NCBI GenBank assembly: GCA_036000105.1
Contig: DASYGE010000013.1
Location: 1 to 64,000 of the forward strand
Reading direction: 5' to 3'
Length of the DNA: 64,000 nucleotides
Source of the DNA: DASUBN01 sp036000105
Lineage (GTDB): Bacteria > Pseudomonadota > Gammaproteobacteria > Natronospirales > REEB76
Shown here: in pieces, positions 33,177 through 44,341 of the stretch
Numbering within the stretch: position 1 is the first letter of the stretch
How the letters are laid out: the number at the start of each line of letters is the position of its first letter
Position numbers and translations under genes: made by a program
The notes under the pieces: model-generated
Seen by the model: only the letters and a program-made list of their open reading frames with translations
Told to the model about the DNA's origin: nothing
The model's database searches: none

Positions 33177-34049
33177 TCAGTGCCTGGCGCTGCCGCCGGA
33201 CAGCGGGACAGCCGCGCTGAACAGCGATTCCACATCCACCGCGTCGAAGCCGTAATGCTTGCCGCAGAACTCGCAGTCCACGCCCACGCTACCGTGCTCC
33301 ACGAGGATGGACTGCACTTCTTCATGGCCGAGACCCCGCAGGGTGCCCTCGATGCAGTCCCGTGAGCAGCGGCAACGAAACGCCACCGGCGCGCCTTCGA
33401 ACAGGCGCACATCGTCCTCGTTGTACAAGCGGTGCAGCAACTCCTGGGCCGGCAGTTCGGAGAGTTCCGTCTGCTTCAGGGTGTCGCTCAAGATCGTGAC
33501 ATGCTGCCAGGCATCGCTGTCCGCATCCCGGTCCGGCAGCATCTGCAACAGCATGCCTGCGGCGCAGCCGTCACCGGCCGTCAGCCAGAGGCGCGTGGCT
33601 AACTGCTCGGAACGGTCGAAATAGCCCTCGAGGGATGCCGCCAACGTGGCGCCCTCCAGGGGCACGATGCTCTGGTAACGCTCGGTCTTGTTGGCCTGTT
33701 CGATGGTCATGGCAAGCCGCCCGTCACCCACGAGTTCGCGGAAGCTCGCCGGCAGGATCTCCCCGCTCCAATGGGCCAGGCCGCGCAAGCTGAGGCCGCT
33801 GGTGCACTGCACCACCAGTAGATGCACGGGACCCGTGCCCTGTATCTGCAGGGTGATGCTGCCGTCGAACTTTAGGGTAGCCGACAGCAATGCCGCCGCC
33901 GCCATGGCTTCACCCAGCAGCGCGCGTACCGGCGCCGGGTAGTCCTGCCGCTCCAGAGCGGCGCGCCAGGTGGCATCCAGATGCACATGGCGGCCGTGCA
34001 CCGGCAGCTTGTCGAAGATGAAACGTCTGAGTGTGTCGTGCTCGCTCAT
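33177..34049 (-). CDS. hslO: Hsp33 redox-activated chaperone
   Basis: Hsp33 becomes a holdase when oxidised. The 290-residue protein has the N-terminal beta/alpha domain and a C-terminal zinc switch with Cys226 and Cys228 (CxC) and Cys259 and Cys262 (CxxC), so the switch is complete. An extra Cys232 is nearby. It lies 79 bases after gatB on the same strand and directly precedes the HExxH peptidase gene. Confidence 0.95.
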   Translation of the reverse strand: MSEHDTLRRFIFDKLPVHGRHVHLDATWRAALERQDYPAPVRALLGEAMAAAALLSATLKFDGSITLQIQGTGPVHLLVVQCTSGLSLRGLAHWSGEILPASFRELVGDGRLAMTIEQANKTERYQSIVPLEGATLAASLEGYFDRSEQLATRLWLTAGDGCAAGMLLQMLPDRDADSDAWQHVTILSDTLKQTELSELPAQELLHRLYNEDDVRLFEGAPVAFRCRCSRDCIEGTLRGLGHEEVQSILVEHGSVGVDCEFCGKHYGFDAVDVESLFSAAVPLSGGSARH

Positions 34050-34128
34050 ACCGGACCCATCAAGAGAGGTGAATGCCGGATATGGGTGCGGATTGGCGGA
34101 TTTTCAAGCATCCTGCCCGACTCCGGCC

Positions 34129-35568
34129 CTAGCTCTTGAGCTTCTTCTGCAGGAGATCGTTCACCTGCTGGGGGTTCGCCTTGCCCTTGGTGGCCTTCAT
34201 CACCTGGCCCACGAAGTAAGCGAACAGCTTGTCTTTGCCGGAACGGTAGTCGGCGAGCTGCGCGGGGCTGGCTGCCATCACCTCGTCGATGGCTTTCTCC
34301 AGGGCCGAGCTGTCGGTTATCTGCTTCAGGCCCTTCTTCTCGATGATTGCGTCTGCATCACCTTCACCCGCCCACATGGCCTCGAACACCTCTTTAGCGA
34401 TCTTGCCGGAGATGGTGTTGTCGTGGATGCGCTTCAGCATGCCGGCGAGCATGGCGGCGTTCACCGGGCTCGCGTCGATCTCCAGGTCGTCCTTGTTGAG
34501 GGCCGCGGAGAAGTCGCCCATGACCCAGTTGGCAGCGAGCTTGGACTCGCCCACGGCCTTCGCCACGGATTCGTAGAAGTCCGCCAGCTCGCGGCTGGCG
34601 GTGAGCAGGCCGGCATCATAGGCCGAGAGAGCGTACTCGGCGGTGAAACGCTGCTTCTTGGCGTCCGGCAATTCCGGCAGGCTGCCCTTCACTTCCGCGA
34701 TGAAAGCGGCGGAGATATCCAGGGGTAGGAGGTCCGGATCAGGGAAATAACGGTAATCGTTGGCCTCTTCCTTGCTGCGCATGGAGCGGGTCTCGTCCTT
34801 GTCCGAGTCGTAGAGGCGCGTCTCCTGCACCACCTTGCCACCACCCTCCAGCAGCTCGATCTGACGTTCCACTTCGTAGTTGATAGCCTTCTCGACGTAA
34901 CGGAAGGAATTGATGTTCTTGAGCTCGGCACGGGTGCCGAACTTCGCCTCGCCCTTCTTGCGCACGGAGACGTTGGCATCGCAGCGGAAAGAGCCTTCCT
35001 GCATGTTGCCGTCGCAGATCTCGAGATACTGGACCAGGCTGTGCAGCTTCTTGAGGTAAGTCACCGCTTCCTTGGCGGAGCGCATGTCCGGCTCCGACAC
35101 GATCTCCAAGAGCGGCGTACCGGCGCGGTTGAGATCGATGCCTGAGTGGGCGCCGAAGCCCTCGTGCAATGACTTGCCGGCATCTTCTTCCAGGTGCGCG
35201 CGGGTGATGCCGATGCGCTTCGTCGTGCCGTCTTCCAGTTCGATGTCCAGATGACCCTTGGCCACCACCGGCAGTTCGTACTGACTGATCTGGTAACCCT
35301 TGGGCAGGTCGGGATAGAAGTAGTTCTTGCGGGCGAACACCGAACGGGAAGCGACGCCGGCGCTCACCGCCAGGCCCAGCTTCACGGCCATGCGCACCGC
35401 TTCCTTGTTCAGTACCGGCAGAACGCCGGGATAGCCGAGGTCCACCAGGTTCGCCTGGCTGTTCGGCAGCGCACCGAACTGGGTGGACGCGACCGAGAAG
35501 AGCTTGCTCTTCGTCAGCAGCTGCGTGTGGACCTCAAGACCGATGACGGTTTCCCATTCCATGTGCAT
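34129..35568 (-). CDS. gatB: Asp/Glu-tRNA amidotransferase subunit B
   Basis: GatB is the tRNA-binding kinase subunit of GatCAB, which converts Glu-tRNA-Gln or Asp-tRNA-Asn to the amide form. The ATG at 35568 lies 5 bases after the gatA stop with AAGAG before it, giving 479 residues starting MHMEWETVIGLEVHTQL. The cradle domain, the GSFRCDANVSVR motif and the C-terminal YqeY-like domain (GQVMKATKGKANPQQVNDLL) are present. It is third in gatC-gatA-gatB. GlnRS or AsnRS may also exist; that cannot be judged here. Confidence 0.97.
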   Translation of the reverse strand: MHMEWETVIGLEVHTQLLTKSKLFSVASTQFGALPNSQANLVDLGYPGVLPVLNKEAVRMAVKLGLAVSAGVASRSVFARKNYFYPDLPKGYQISQYELPVVAKGHLDIELEDGTTKRIGITRAHLEEDAGKSLHEGFGAHSGIDLNRAGTPLLEIVSEPDMRSAKEAVTYLKKLHSLVQYLEICDGNMQEGSFRCDANVSVRKKGEAKFGTRAELKNINSFRYVEKAINYEVERQIELLEGGGKVVQETRLYDSDKDETRSMRSKEEANDYRYFPDPDLLPLDISAAFIAEVKGSLPELPDAKKQRFTAEYALSAYDAGLLTASRELADFYESVAKAVGESKLAANWVMGDFSAALNKDDLEIDASPVNAAMLAGMLKRIHDNTISGKIAKEVFEAMWAGEGDADAIIEKKGLKQITDSSALEKAIDEVMAASPAQLADYRSGKDKLFAYFVGQVMKATKGKANPQQVNDLLQKKLKS

Positions 35569-35573
35569 GACTC

Positions 35574-37028
<1,455 letters not shown>

Positions 37029-37069
37029 GCTCTAAGATCTTCTGCTCGTGGGCCCTTGAGGCCCGTTGT

Positions 37070-37357
37070 TCATTCGATCACTTTAGGTACCAGATACAGC
37101 CCGGCTTCCGTCTGCGGGGCGTTTTCCTGGTAACGGTCGCGCTGCACTTGCCCGCTGACCCGGTCCTCCCGCAGCCGCTGGGTCATGTCCAGGGGGTGGG
37201 CCATGGGGGCGACCTTGGCGGTATCCACTTTCTCGAGCTGGGCCACGAACTCGAGGATGCTGGACAGGGTCTTGGCATAAGCCGGGATATCCTGCTCGGC
37301 TATGGAAAGCCGTGCGAGGCGGGCGATGCCCTTGACGTCATCCGGGGTGAGGGACAT
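37070..37357 (-). CDS. gatC: Asp/Glu-tRNA amidotransferase subunit C
   Basis: GatC is the small subunit that stabilises GatA-GatB. The ATG at 37357 after GGAG gives 95 residues starting MSLTPDDVKGIARLARL, the family start; the frame from 37384 adds nine residues without a good site. DMTQRLREDRVSG and the terminal LYLVPKVIE are characteristic. It leads the gatCAB operon, divergent from mreB. Confidence 0.95.
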   Translation of the reverse strand: MSLTPDDVKGIARLARLSIAEQDIPAYAKTLSSILEFVAQLEKVDTAKVAPMAHPLDMTQRLREDRVSGQVQRDRYQENAPQTEAGLYLVPKVIE

Positions 37358-37478
37358 ACAGGTCTCCGGGAAAAAGTCGCGCAAATCCAGTGAATTATCG
37401 CATAAACCTGCTTGCCGCCGGAGCCCCCCGTTGTTAAAGTAACGCGCCTGTCTTGTCCGGTATCGTCAGCATATAACC

Positions 37479-38522
37479 ATGTTCAAAAGCCTGCGCGGAT
37501 TCTTCTCCACCGACCTGTCCATAGACCTGGGTACCGCCAACACCCTCATCTATATGCGCGGCAAGGGCATCATCCTCTCCGAGCCCTCAGTGGTCGCCAT
37601 CCGCGAGGAACCAGGCCGCGGCAACAAGGTCATCGAAGCCTATGGTGCCGATGCCAAACGCATGCTGGGCCGCACCCCGGGCAACATCGTGGCTATCCGG
37701 CCCATGAAGGACGGCGTGATCGCCGACTTCACCATCACCGAGCAGATGCTCAAGCATTTCATCAAGAAGGCCCACGGCAACCGTTACTTCCGGCCCACGC
37801 CGCGGGTGCTGGTATGCGTGCCCTACGGCGCCACCCAGGTGGAACGCCGTGCCATCCGCGAGTCCGCGGCCGGTGCCGGCGCCCGCAAGGTCTATCTCAT
37901 CGAAGAACCCATGGCTGCGGCCATCGGTGCCGGGCTCCCGGTGCATGAAGCCATGGGCTCCATGGTGCTGGACATCGGCGGCGGCACCTCCGAGGTGGCG
38001 GTGATCTCCCTCAACGGCATCGTGTACGCGGCCTCGGCGCGCATCGGCGGCGACCGCTTCGACGAAGCCATCATCAACTACGTGCGCCGCAACTACGGCA
38101 TCCTCATCGGCGAGGCCACGGCCGAGCGCGTCAAACACCAGATTGGCTGCGCTTATCCCGCCAAGGAACTCCTGGAGATGGAAGTGAAGGGCCGCAACCT
38201 CTCTGAGGGCGTGCCGCGCAGCTTCACCATGAACAGCAACGAAGTACTGGAAGCCCTGCAGGAACCCCTGGCGGGCATCGTCAGCGCGGTCAAGCACGCT
38301 CTGGAACAGACTCCGCCGGAGCTGGGCTCCGATGTGGCCACCAACGGCATCGTGCTCACGGGCGGCGGCGCCCTGTTGCGCGACATAGACCGCTTGCTCC
38401 GGGAGGAGACCGGGCTGCCGGTACTGATCTCCGACGACCCGCTCACCTGCGTGGCCCGCGGCGGCGGCAAGGTACTGGAACTCATCGACGAGTACGGTGC
38501 CGAGACCTTCGCCGTCGAATAA
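37479..38522 (+). CDS. mreB: rod-shape actin homologue MreB
   Basis: MreB filaments guide lateral wall synthesis. The 347-residue protein has the N-terminal membrane-binding residues (MFKSLRGFF), the phosphate-1 loop DLGTANTLIY, the phosphate-2 segment VLDIGGGTSEVAVISL and the adenosine motif IVLTGGGALLRDID. The start follows a 120-base divergent spacer with gatC. It leads mreB-mreC-mreD-mrdA-rodA. Confidence 0.98.
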   Translation: MFKSLRGFFSTDLSIDLGTANTLIYMRGKGIILSEPSVVAIREEPGRGNKVIEAYGADAKRMLGRTPGNIVAIRPMKDGVIADFTITEQMLKHFIKKAHGNRYFRPTPRVLVCVPYGATQVERRAIRESAAGAGARKVYLIEEPMAAAIGAGLPVHEAMGSMVLDIGGGTSEVAVISLNGIVYAASARIGGDRFDEAIINYVRRNYGILIGEATAERVKHQIGCAYPAKELLEMEVKGRNLSEGVPRSFTMNSNEVLEALQEPLAGIVSAVKHALEQTPPELGSDVATNGIVLTGGGALLRDIDRLLREETGLPVLISDDPLTCVARGGGKVLELIDEYGAETFAVE

Positions 38523-38697
38523 GCGACCCCCGTCACCAGCCGCCAATAAAGGCGGCGAAACAGCCCGCTACCAGTTGCGGCGGAGGCCTCCGGGCCGCAA
38601 AATTGACGCACTTTCCCGCATCTCCACCGAGGTCGGCGTGCGCAGCCCCAATCCGGCGATAGTGATCCGCATGCCCTCGCCTATGCAGGCGCACTGA

Positions 38698-39627
38698 GTG
38701 GCCATCCTCCGCCGCCGGCGTTCGCCGCAACTCTTCTCCAGCCGTCCCGCCGGTGCCCTGCGCACCCTGCTGCTCATCGCCGTATCCATCGTGCTCATGG
38801 TCTATGACCATCAGAGCGGCAACCTGCGGCGCATGCACGCCGCGCTCTCCACCCTCGTGTATCCGGTGCAAGCAGCGGTCAACGTGCCGCATGCGGTGTT
38901 GCTCTGGGCCGAGGACAAGATCGCGACCCATGTGGCGCTGGTGCAGGAGAACGGAGTGCTCAAGGAGCACCTACTGATAAGCGACACGCAGTTGCAGCAG
39001 CTGGCCGCATTGGAACAGGAGAACCAGCGGCTGCGCGCACTCTTGCAGGCGACCGCACGGGTGCCGGGCCGCATCAGCGTGGCAGAATTGCTGGCGGCGG
39101 ATCTGGACCCCTTCCGGCATCTCGTGGTGATAGACAAGGGTTCCGGCGACGGCGTGTACGCGGGCCAGACGGTGCTGGACGAGAATGGCATCGTAGGCCA
39201 GGTGGCGCGTGCCGATCCCCTGGAAGCCGAGGTGACGCTCATCACAGACCCGGGCCAGGCGATACAGGTGGTGGTCAACCGCACCGGCCTGCGCACCCTC
39301 GCGGTGGGCACCGCCGATCTGGAACAGCTGTCCCTGCCTTACATCACCAACGACAGCGACGTGAAAGCCGGGGATCTCCTGGTGAGCTCGGGCCTCGGTG
39401 GCCACTATCCCATCGGTTACCCCGTGGGCACCGTGACCAAGTTCGAACGCAACCCCACGGAACCTTTCGCCACCGTCACAGCCCACACCTCCGCCGACTT
39501 GAGCCACGGCCGCGAAGTACTGCTCTATTGGCCGCTAGCGCCGTCGCCGGACATCGATCTGCCGAAGAAGGACACCGCGCCGATGGTCACCGCCAAGAGG
39601 CCTTCGAGCCGGAAGAAGAAGCCATGA
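38698..39627 (+). CDS. mreC: rod-shape protein MreC
   Basis: MreC links MreB to PBP2 across the inner membrane. GTG starts a 309-residue protein with one membrane anchor (about 22-36), a coiled coil at about 75-115 (TQLQQLAALEQENQRLRALL) and two beta domains (VVIDKGSGDGVYAGQTVLDE, LLVSSGLGGHYPIGYPVG). A Lys-rich tail ends it. A 175-base spacer separates it from mreB. The stop overlaps mreD by 4 bases. Confidence 0.95.
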   Translation: MAILRRRRSPQLFSSRPAGALRTLLLIAVSIVLMVYDHQSGNLRRMHAALSTLVYPVQAAVNVPHAVLLWAEDKIATHVALVQENGVLKEHLLISDTQLQQLAALEQENQRLRALLQATARVPGRISVAELLAADLDPFRHLVVIDKGSGDGVYAGQTVLDENGIVGQVARADPLEAEVTLITDPGQAIQVVVNRTGLRTLAVGTADLEQLSLPYITNDSDVKAGDLLVSSGLGGHYPIGYPVGTVTKFERNPTEPFATVTAHTSADLSHGREVLLYWPLAPSPDIDLPKKDTAPMVTAKRPSSRKKKP

Positions 39628-40115
39628 GAGACCTGTCGCCGCCGCGCGCTGCCTGGGTCATCGCCGCCACCTATCTCGCGGCGCTCATCCTCACCATCTG
39701 GCCCCTGCCCCATTGGGCCGAGGTCTTCCGCCCCATCTGGGTGCCGCTGGTCACCATGTACTGGTGCCTGTGGCTCCCGCACCGGGTGGGCGTGATCACT
39801 GCCTTCGTGGCCGGCCTGCTGGTGGATGCCCTCACCGGTACCCTGCTCGGCGAGCACGCCCTCGCGCTGGTGCTGGTGGCCTGGGCCACTCTTTGGCTGC
39901 ATCTACAGGTGCGGGTCTATCCCTGGTGGCAGCAATGCGTGGTGGTGCTCTCCATCATGCTGCTCTACAGCTTCGTGCTCTTCTGGGTGGACGGCATGCT
40001 GGGCTATACCGTGGGTGCAGCCCTGCGTTGGACTCCGACGGTGGTGAGCGCGTTACTGTGGCCCTGGGTGCTGCAGCTCCTGACCCGCGTGCAGCACCGA
40101 TATCAAGTGAGCTGA
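39624..40115 (+). CDS. mreD: rod-shape protein MreD
   Basis: The ATG at 39624 in the ATGA overlap with mreC gives 163 residues with five membrane segments. The family features RPIWVPLVTMYWCLWLPHRV and the GLLVDALTGTLLGEHAL motif are clear. It belongs to the elongasome with MreC and RodA. A hairpin-bearing spacer follows before mrdA. Confidence 0.93.
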   Translation: MRDLSPPRAAWVIAATYLAALILTIWPLPHWAEVFRPIWVPLVTMYWCLWLPHRVGVITAFVAGLLVDALTGTLLGEHALALVLVAWATLWLHLQVRVYPWWQQCVVVLSIMLLYSFVLFWVDGMLGYTVGAALRWTPTVVSALLWPWVLQLLTRVQHRYQVS

Positions 40116-40161
40116 AAGTGAATATATCGAAAAAAGCGCGTCCCTGCTCTTTTTCTCCTCA

Positions 40162-40222
40162 CCCGGCCTGGAGTAAATCCAGGCCGGGCTCCGCCCATCC
40201 GGCATCGGACTGCCGGATGGGC
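40162..40222. repeat. tandem perfect hairpins between mreD and mrdA
   Basis: Two perfect hairpins lie 4 bases apart: an 11-bp stem (40162-40172 with 40178-40188, loop GTAAA) and a 12-bp stem (40193-40204 with 40211-40222, loop of 6). Neither has a T tract. They may be a REP-like element, a processing site or a stability barrier separating the mre and mrd messages. Confidence 0.8.
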
Positions 40223-40288
40223 GTCGGCGCATACATGCACCGAAAGATACACATGACAAAGCCCGGTAATTTTTAGGCTGACATCTCC

Positions 40289-42148
40289 ATGGCACGCATA
40301 CGCATCCGCAACGAATGGATGGAACAACACCTGTTCCGGGTGCGCGCCATCGCAGTGGGTGCTATCGCGCTCGTGTTGCTGCTGGTGGTGGCCGGCCGGC
40401 TCATCGACCTGCAGCTCGTGAACTACAGCCACTACGCGACTCTCGCGGAAGGCAACCGCTTGCATGATGAGCCCGTGACCCCGCCCCGGGGGCTCATCTT
40501 CGACCGCAACGGCGTGGCTCTGGCGGAGAACCGTCCCAGCTACGAACTCGACGTGGTGCCGGAGCAGGTGCCCGACCTGGACGCTACCCTCGCCTCCCTT
40601 GGCAAGGTGGTGGACCTCAGACCCACTGACCTGAAGCGTTTCAACGAACTGCTCAAGACCAAGCGTCCCTTCCAGCCGCTGCCCTTGCGCGTGACCCTCT
40701 CGGACGACGAGATCGCGCGCTTCGCGGCGGAGCGCCAGGATTTCCCGGGCGTGGATATCCGCGCCACCCTCGAGCGTTACTACCCCCAGGGGGAACTCAC
40801 GGCCGCCGTGGTGGGCTACGTAGGTCTCGCGGATCCTGATGAACTGGACGCGCTGGACCCTGAGCAGTACACCAGCACTTCCGAGATCGGCAAGATCGGC
40901 GTGGAGGCATCCTACGAGAAATTACTACATGGCTCCGTGGGCGTGCGCCAGGTGGAGACCAACGCGGAAGGCCGTCCGGTGCGCACCGTGTCCTACACCC
41001 CGTCGGTGCCCGGCAGTGACCTCTACCTATCTATTGATGTGAAGCTACAGGCGGTGGCAGAGAAGGCTCTGGGCAAATCCAACGGCGCGGTGGTGGCCAT
41101 CGACCCCCAGACCGGCGAGATATTGGCCCTGGTGAGCCGCCCCTCCTACAATCCGAACCTGTTCGTAGGCGGCATCGACACGGATGCCTACGATGAGCTA
41201 CAGGACGACCCATCCCAGCCCCTGTTCAACCGTGCTTTGCGTGGCCAGTATCCGCCCGGTTCCACCATCAAGCCCTTCCTCGGGCTCGCAGCGCTCAACT
41301 ACAACGTGGTGAACCCCTTCGCGGACCTGATGTGCCCCGGCTACTTCTACCTGCCGAGCAACCCCAACCCTTACCGTGACTGGCGCGCCGGCGGCCACGG
41401 CGAGACCAACATGGTCAAGGCCATCGCGGAATCCTGCGATGTGTACTTCTACACGGTGGCCATGAAGCTCGGCATCGACCGGGTGCATGACTTCCTCACT
41501 CTGTTCGGTTTCGGCCAGCCCCCGGGCGTCGATCTCGTAGGCGCCCAACCCGGCGTGATCCCCTCGCCGGAATGGAAGCGCAAGACCATGCACCAGCCCT
41601 GGTATCTCGGCGAGACGGTGATCACCGGCATCGGCCAGGGCTACATGCTGGTGACACCACTGCAACTGGCCGCCGCCACTGCCACCCTCTCCATGCACGG
41701 CCAGCGCTACGCACCCAGAGTGCTGCACGCGGTGGGCGATCCTCTGTCGGGCGTGATCAGCGACACAGCGCCCCAGGCTTTACCGGCGGTGCAGGTGAAC
41801 ACGCCCGGCGCCTGGGATCTGATTACCAAGGCCATGATCGGGACGGTGACTTACGGTACTGCCGCAGCGCTCATCGGCCGCACGAAGTACGCCATCGCCG
41901 GCAAGACTGGTACCGCCCAGGTGCATGCCAAGAAGCTCGGTGTCATGGGTGAAGAGGATGAATCCGACACGCCGGAGGCGCTGCGTGACCACGCCTGGTT
42001 CATCGCCTTCGCCCCGGCGGAGCAGCCGCGCATCGCGGTGGCAGTACTGGTGGAACATGGCGGCGGCGGCCCCACTGTGTCGCCGTTGGCGCGCCAAGTC
42101 CTGGACGCGTATCTTCTGAACCAGGGCACCACTCCCCCCACACCATGA
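40289..42148 (+). CDS. mrdA: penicillin-binding protein 2
   Basis: PBP2 is the elongasome transpeptidase. The 619-residue protein has a single N-terminal anchor (about 22-44), a dimerisation/pedestal domain beginning TPPRGLIFDRNGVALAEN, and the transpeptidase domain with the catalytic Ser in YPPGSTIKPF, the second motif region ESCDVYFYTVA and KTGT in AIAGKTGTAQVH. It overlaps rodA by 4 bases (ATGA), the usual PBP2-RodA coupling. Confidence 0.97.
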   Translation: MARIRIRNEWMEQHLFRVRAIAVGAIALVLLLVVAGRLIDLQLVNYSHYATLAEGNRLHDEPVTPPRGLIFDRNGVALAENRPSYELDVVPEQVPDLDATLASLGKVVDLRPTDLKRFNELLKTKRPFQPLPLRVTLSDDEIARFAAERQDFPGVDIRATLERYYPQGELTAAVVGYVGLADPDELDALDPEQYTSTSEIGKIGVEASYEKLLHGSVGVRQVETNAEGRPVRTVSYTPSVPGSDLYLSIDVKLQAVAEKALGKSNGAVVAIDPQTGEILALVSRPSYNPNLFVGGIDTDAYDELQDDPSQPLFNRALRGQYPPGSTIKPFLGLAALNYNVVNPFADLMCPGYFYLPSNPNPYRDWRAGGHGETNMVKAIAESCDVYFYTVAMKLGIDRVHDFLTLFGFGQPPGVDLVGAQPGVIPSPEWKRKTMHQPWYLGETVITGIGQGYMLVTPLQLAAATATLSMHGQRYAPRVLHAVGDPLSGVISDTAPQALPAVQVNTPGAWDLITKAMIGTVTYGTAAALIGRTKYAIAGKTGTAQVHAKKLGVMGEEDESDTPEALRDHAWFIAFAPAEQPRIAVAVLVEHGGGGPTVSPLARQVLDAYLLNQGTTPPTP

Positions 42149-43287
42149 GTCCCGAACTCCAACCCGGCTCCGGTTACCGTTCCACCAGCGAACTCAGCTT
42201 CGGTGAGCGGATGCTGGACCGTCTCAACCTGGATGGGCCGCTCCTGGTGGCCATCCTGGGCCTGTGCGTCGCGGGACTCGCCATCCTCTACGGCGCCGGT
42301 GGCCAGGATCAAGGCATGGTCTATCGCCAGGCGGTGCGCCTGGTGTTGTCCTTCGGTGTGCTGCTGGTGGTGGCGCAGCTCTCGCCCCAGTTCCTGCGAC
42401 TATGGACGCCCTGGGTGTTCGGCTTCGGTCTCCTCCTTCTACTCCTCACCCTGCACTCGGGCCACATCGGTCGCGGCGCCCAGCGCTGGCTCAGTCTCGG
42501 GGTGGTGCGCTTCCAGCCGTCGGAAGTCATGAAGATCGCCGTGCCCATGATGGTGGCTTGGTACCTGCACGACAGACCGCTGCCGCCCGGCTGGCGGCAG
42601 CTCCCGGTGCTGGTGCTCATCGTGCTGGTGCCCGTGATGCTCGTGGGCATACAGCCTGATCTCGGCACTGCGCTGCTCATCATGAGCGCAGGCGCCTTCG
42701 GCATCTTCCTCTCGGGCCTGCGCTGGCGGGTCATCCTGCTGATATTCCTGCTGCTGGCGGTGGTCACACCCCTGGTCTGGCATTTCATGCACGCCTACCA
42801 GCGCGACCGGGTGCTCACCTTCCTCAATCCCCAGCGCGATCCCCTCGGCGCCGGCTACCACATCATCCAGTCGGAGATCGCCATCGGCTCCGGCGGTGTC
42901 TTCGGTAAGGGTTGGTTGCAGGGCACCCAGTCGCAGCTGGATTTCCTGCCTGAGAGCTCCACTGACTTCATCTTCGCCGTTGTGGGCGAAGAGTTCGGTT
43001 TCATCGGTACCCTGGCCCTCATAGGGCTGTACGGTTTCATCGTGGTGCGCTCGCTGCTCATCGCCATGCGCGCCCAGGACACCTTCTCGCGGCTCACCGC
43101 CGGCAGCCTCAGTATGGCGTTCTTCACCTACGTGTTCATCAACAGCGGCATGGTGTCGGGCATCGTCCCGGTGGTAGGCGTGCCGCTGCCGCTCATCAGC
43201 TACGGCGGCACCTCCATGGTGACCCTCATGGCGGGATTCGGTATCCTCATGAGCATCCATTCACACCGCAAGCTAGTGGCATCTTGA
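42145..43287 (+). CDS. rodA: peptidoglycan glycosyltransferase RodA
   Basis: RodA polymerises glycan strands together with PBP2. The 380-residue SEDS protein has about ten membrane segments. SEDS signatures include RWLSLGVVRFQPSEVMKIAV, VGIQPDLGTALLI, LPESSTDFIFAVVGEEFGF and the terminal PVVGVPLPLISYGGTSM. The catalytic Asp is in the ESSTDFIFA segment. The stop overlaps the TTG start of mltB by 3 bases. Confidence 0.97.
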   Translation: MSPELQPGSGYRSTSELSFGERMLDRLNLDGPLLVAILGLCVAGLAILYGAGGQDQGMVYRQAVRLVLSFGVLLVVAQLSPQFLRLWTPWVFGFGLLLLLLTLHSGHIGRGAQRWLSLGVVRFQPSEVMKIAVPMMVAWYLHDRPLPPGWRQLPVLVLIVLVPVMLVGIQPDLGTALLIMSAGAFGIFLSGLRWRVILLIFLLLAVVTPLVWHFMHAYQRDRVLTFLNPQRDPLGAGYHIIQSEIAIGSGGVFGKGWLQGTQSQLDFLPESSTDFIFAVVGEEFGFIGTLALIGLYGFIVVRSLLIAMRAQDTFSRLTAGSLSMAFFTYVFINSGMVSGIVPVVGVPLPLISYGGTSMVTLMAGFGILMSIHSHRKLVAS

Positions 43288-44324
43288 ACATACGGCTCCC
43301 GTCACTCGCAAGCCTCTCCCTCCTGCTCCTGCTCGCAGCCTGCGCCCACCAACCCCCGCTCCACCTGCAATCTTCGACCCCGGCGCCGGCCTCCGCCACG
43401 GCCTATGTGGCACGTGCCGATGTGCAGCATTTCGTGGACTACGTGGTGACAAAAGACAGCTTCGAGCGGCCCTGGGTGGAACGCGCCATCAACGGCGCCC
43501 ATAGACGCCAGGCGGTCATAGATGCCATCACCCGACCCTATGAATCCAAGGCCTGGTATCAGTATGAACCGCTGTTCGTCACCGATGCGCGTATCGACGG
43601 CGGTGTGGCCTTCTGGAACAAGGAGGACACGAACCTGCAGAAGGCCGAGGCGGAATATGGCGTACCGGCGGAGATCATCGTGGCCATCGTGGGAGTAGAG
43701 AGCTTCTACGGGCGCCAGCACGGCGGCTACCCAGTCATCGACTCCCTCACCACCCTCGCCTTCGACTATCCGCCGCGGGCGACTTTCTTCCAGGGTGAGC
43801 TGGAACAGTTCCTCATCATGTGCCGCGAGCAGTCCCTGGATCCGCTCACGCCCATGGGTTCCTATGCGGGCGCCATGGGCGCGCCGCAGTTCATGCCCGA
43901 CAGCTTCCGCCAATACGCAGTGGATTTCGACGCGGACGGCAAGCGCGACATCTGGGGTGATTGGGCCGACATCATCGGCAGCGTGGCGAACTACTTCCAC
44001 CTGCACGGCTGGCAGGCCAACGGCCTGATCGTAGTCCCCGCCGCCATCCGCGAAGGCGTCATGCCGCCCGCGCCCCTCGATCCCACCACCGTAGGCGCCT
44101 TGCGTGCGGCCCAGGTGGTCTTAAGCAGCGGCATAGACGACGCTACCGAAGGAGAGCTGGTGGCGTTGCAGGGGGACAGCGAGATGCACTACTGGGTCGG
44201 GCTGCATAACTTCCGGGTCATCACCCAGTACAACCGCAGCCCCCTGTATGCCATGGCGGTGGTGCAGCTGGCCACCGCCATCGCCGAGCGACGCGCCGCA
44301 GAGAACCGCCTTGCTCCCCCATAA
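43284..44324 (+). CDS. mltB: membrane-bound lytic transglycosylase B
   Basis: MltB cuts the glycan between MurNAc and GlcNAc with 1,6-anhydro ends. TTG at 43284 overlaps the rodA stop (TTGA), giving 346 residues. The lipobox LLLLLAACAH ends at Cys20, with Ala-His following, so outer-membrane sorting is likely. The catalytic Glu is in AIVGVESFYGRQHGGYPV, and PMGSYAGAMGAPQFMPDSFR follows. TTG starts are rare but the coupling and signal peptide fix it. Confidence 0.94.
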   Translation: MNIRLPSLASLSLLLLLAACAHQPPLHLQSSTPAPASATAYVARADVQHFVDYVVTKDSFERPWVERAINGAHRRQAVIDAITRPYESKAWYQYEPLFVTDARIDGGVAFWNKEDTNLQKAEAEYGVPAEIIVAIVGVESFYGRQHGGYPVIDSLTTLAFDYPPRATFFQGELEQFLIMCREQSLDPLTPMGSYAGAMGAPQFMPDSFRQYAVDFDADGKRDIWGDWADIIGSVANYFHLHGWQANGLIVVPAAIREGVMPPAPLDPTTVGALRAAQVVLSSGIDDATEGELVALQGDSEMHYWVGLHNFRVITQYNRSPLYAMAVVQLATAIAERRAAENRLAPP

Positions 44325-44341
44325 GAGAGCCTACCCGACTG

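Noticed and set aside
37587..38546. 319-codon minus-strand frame
   Set aside because: It is antisense to mreB and rich in Ala, Gly and His without motifs, so it is a shadow.
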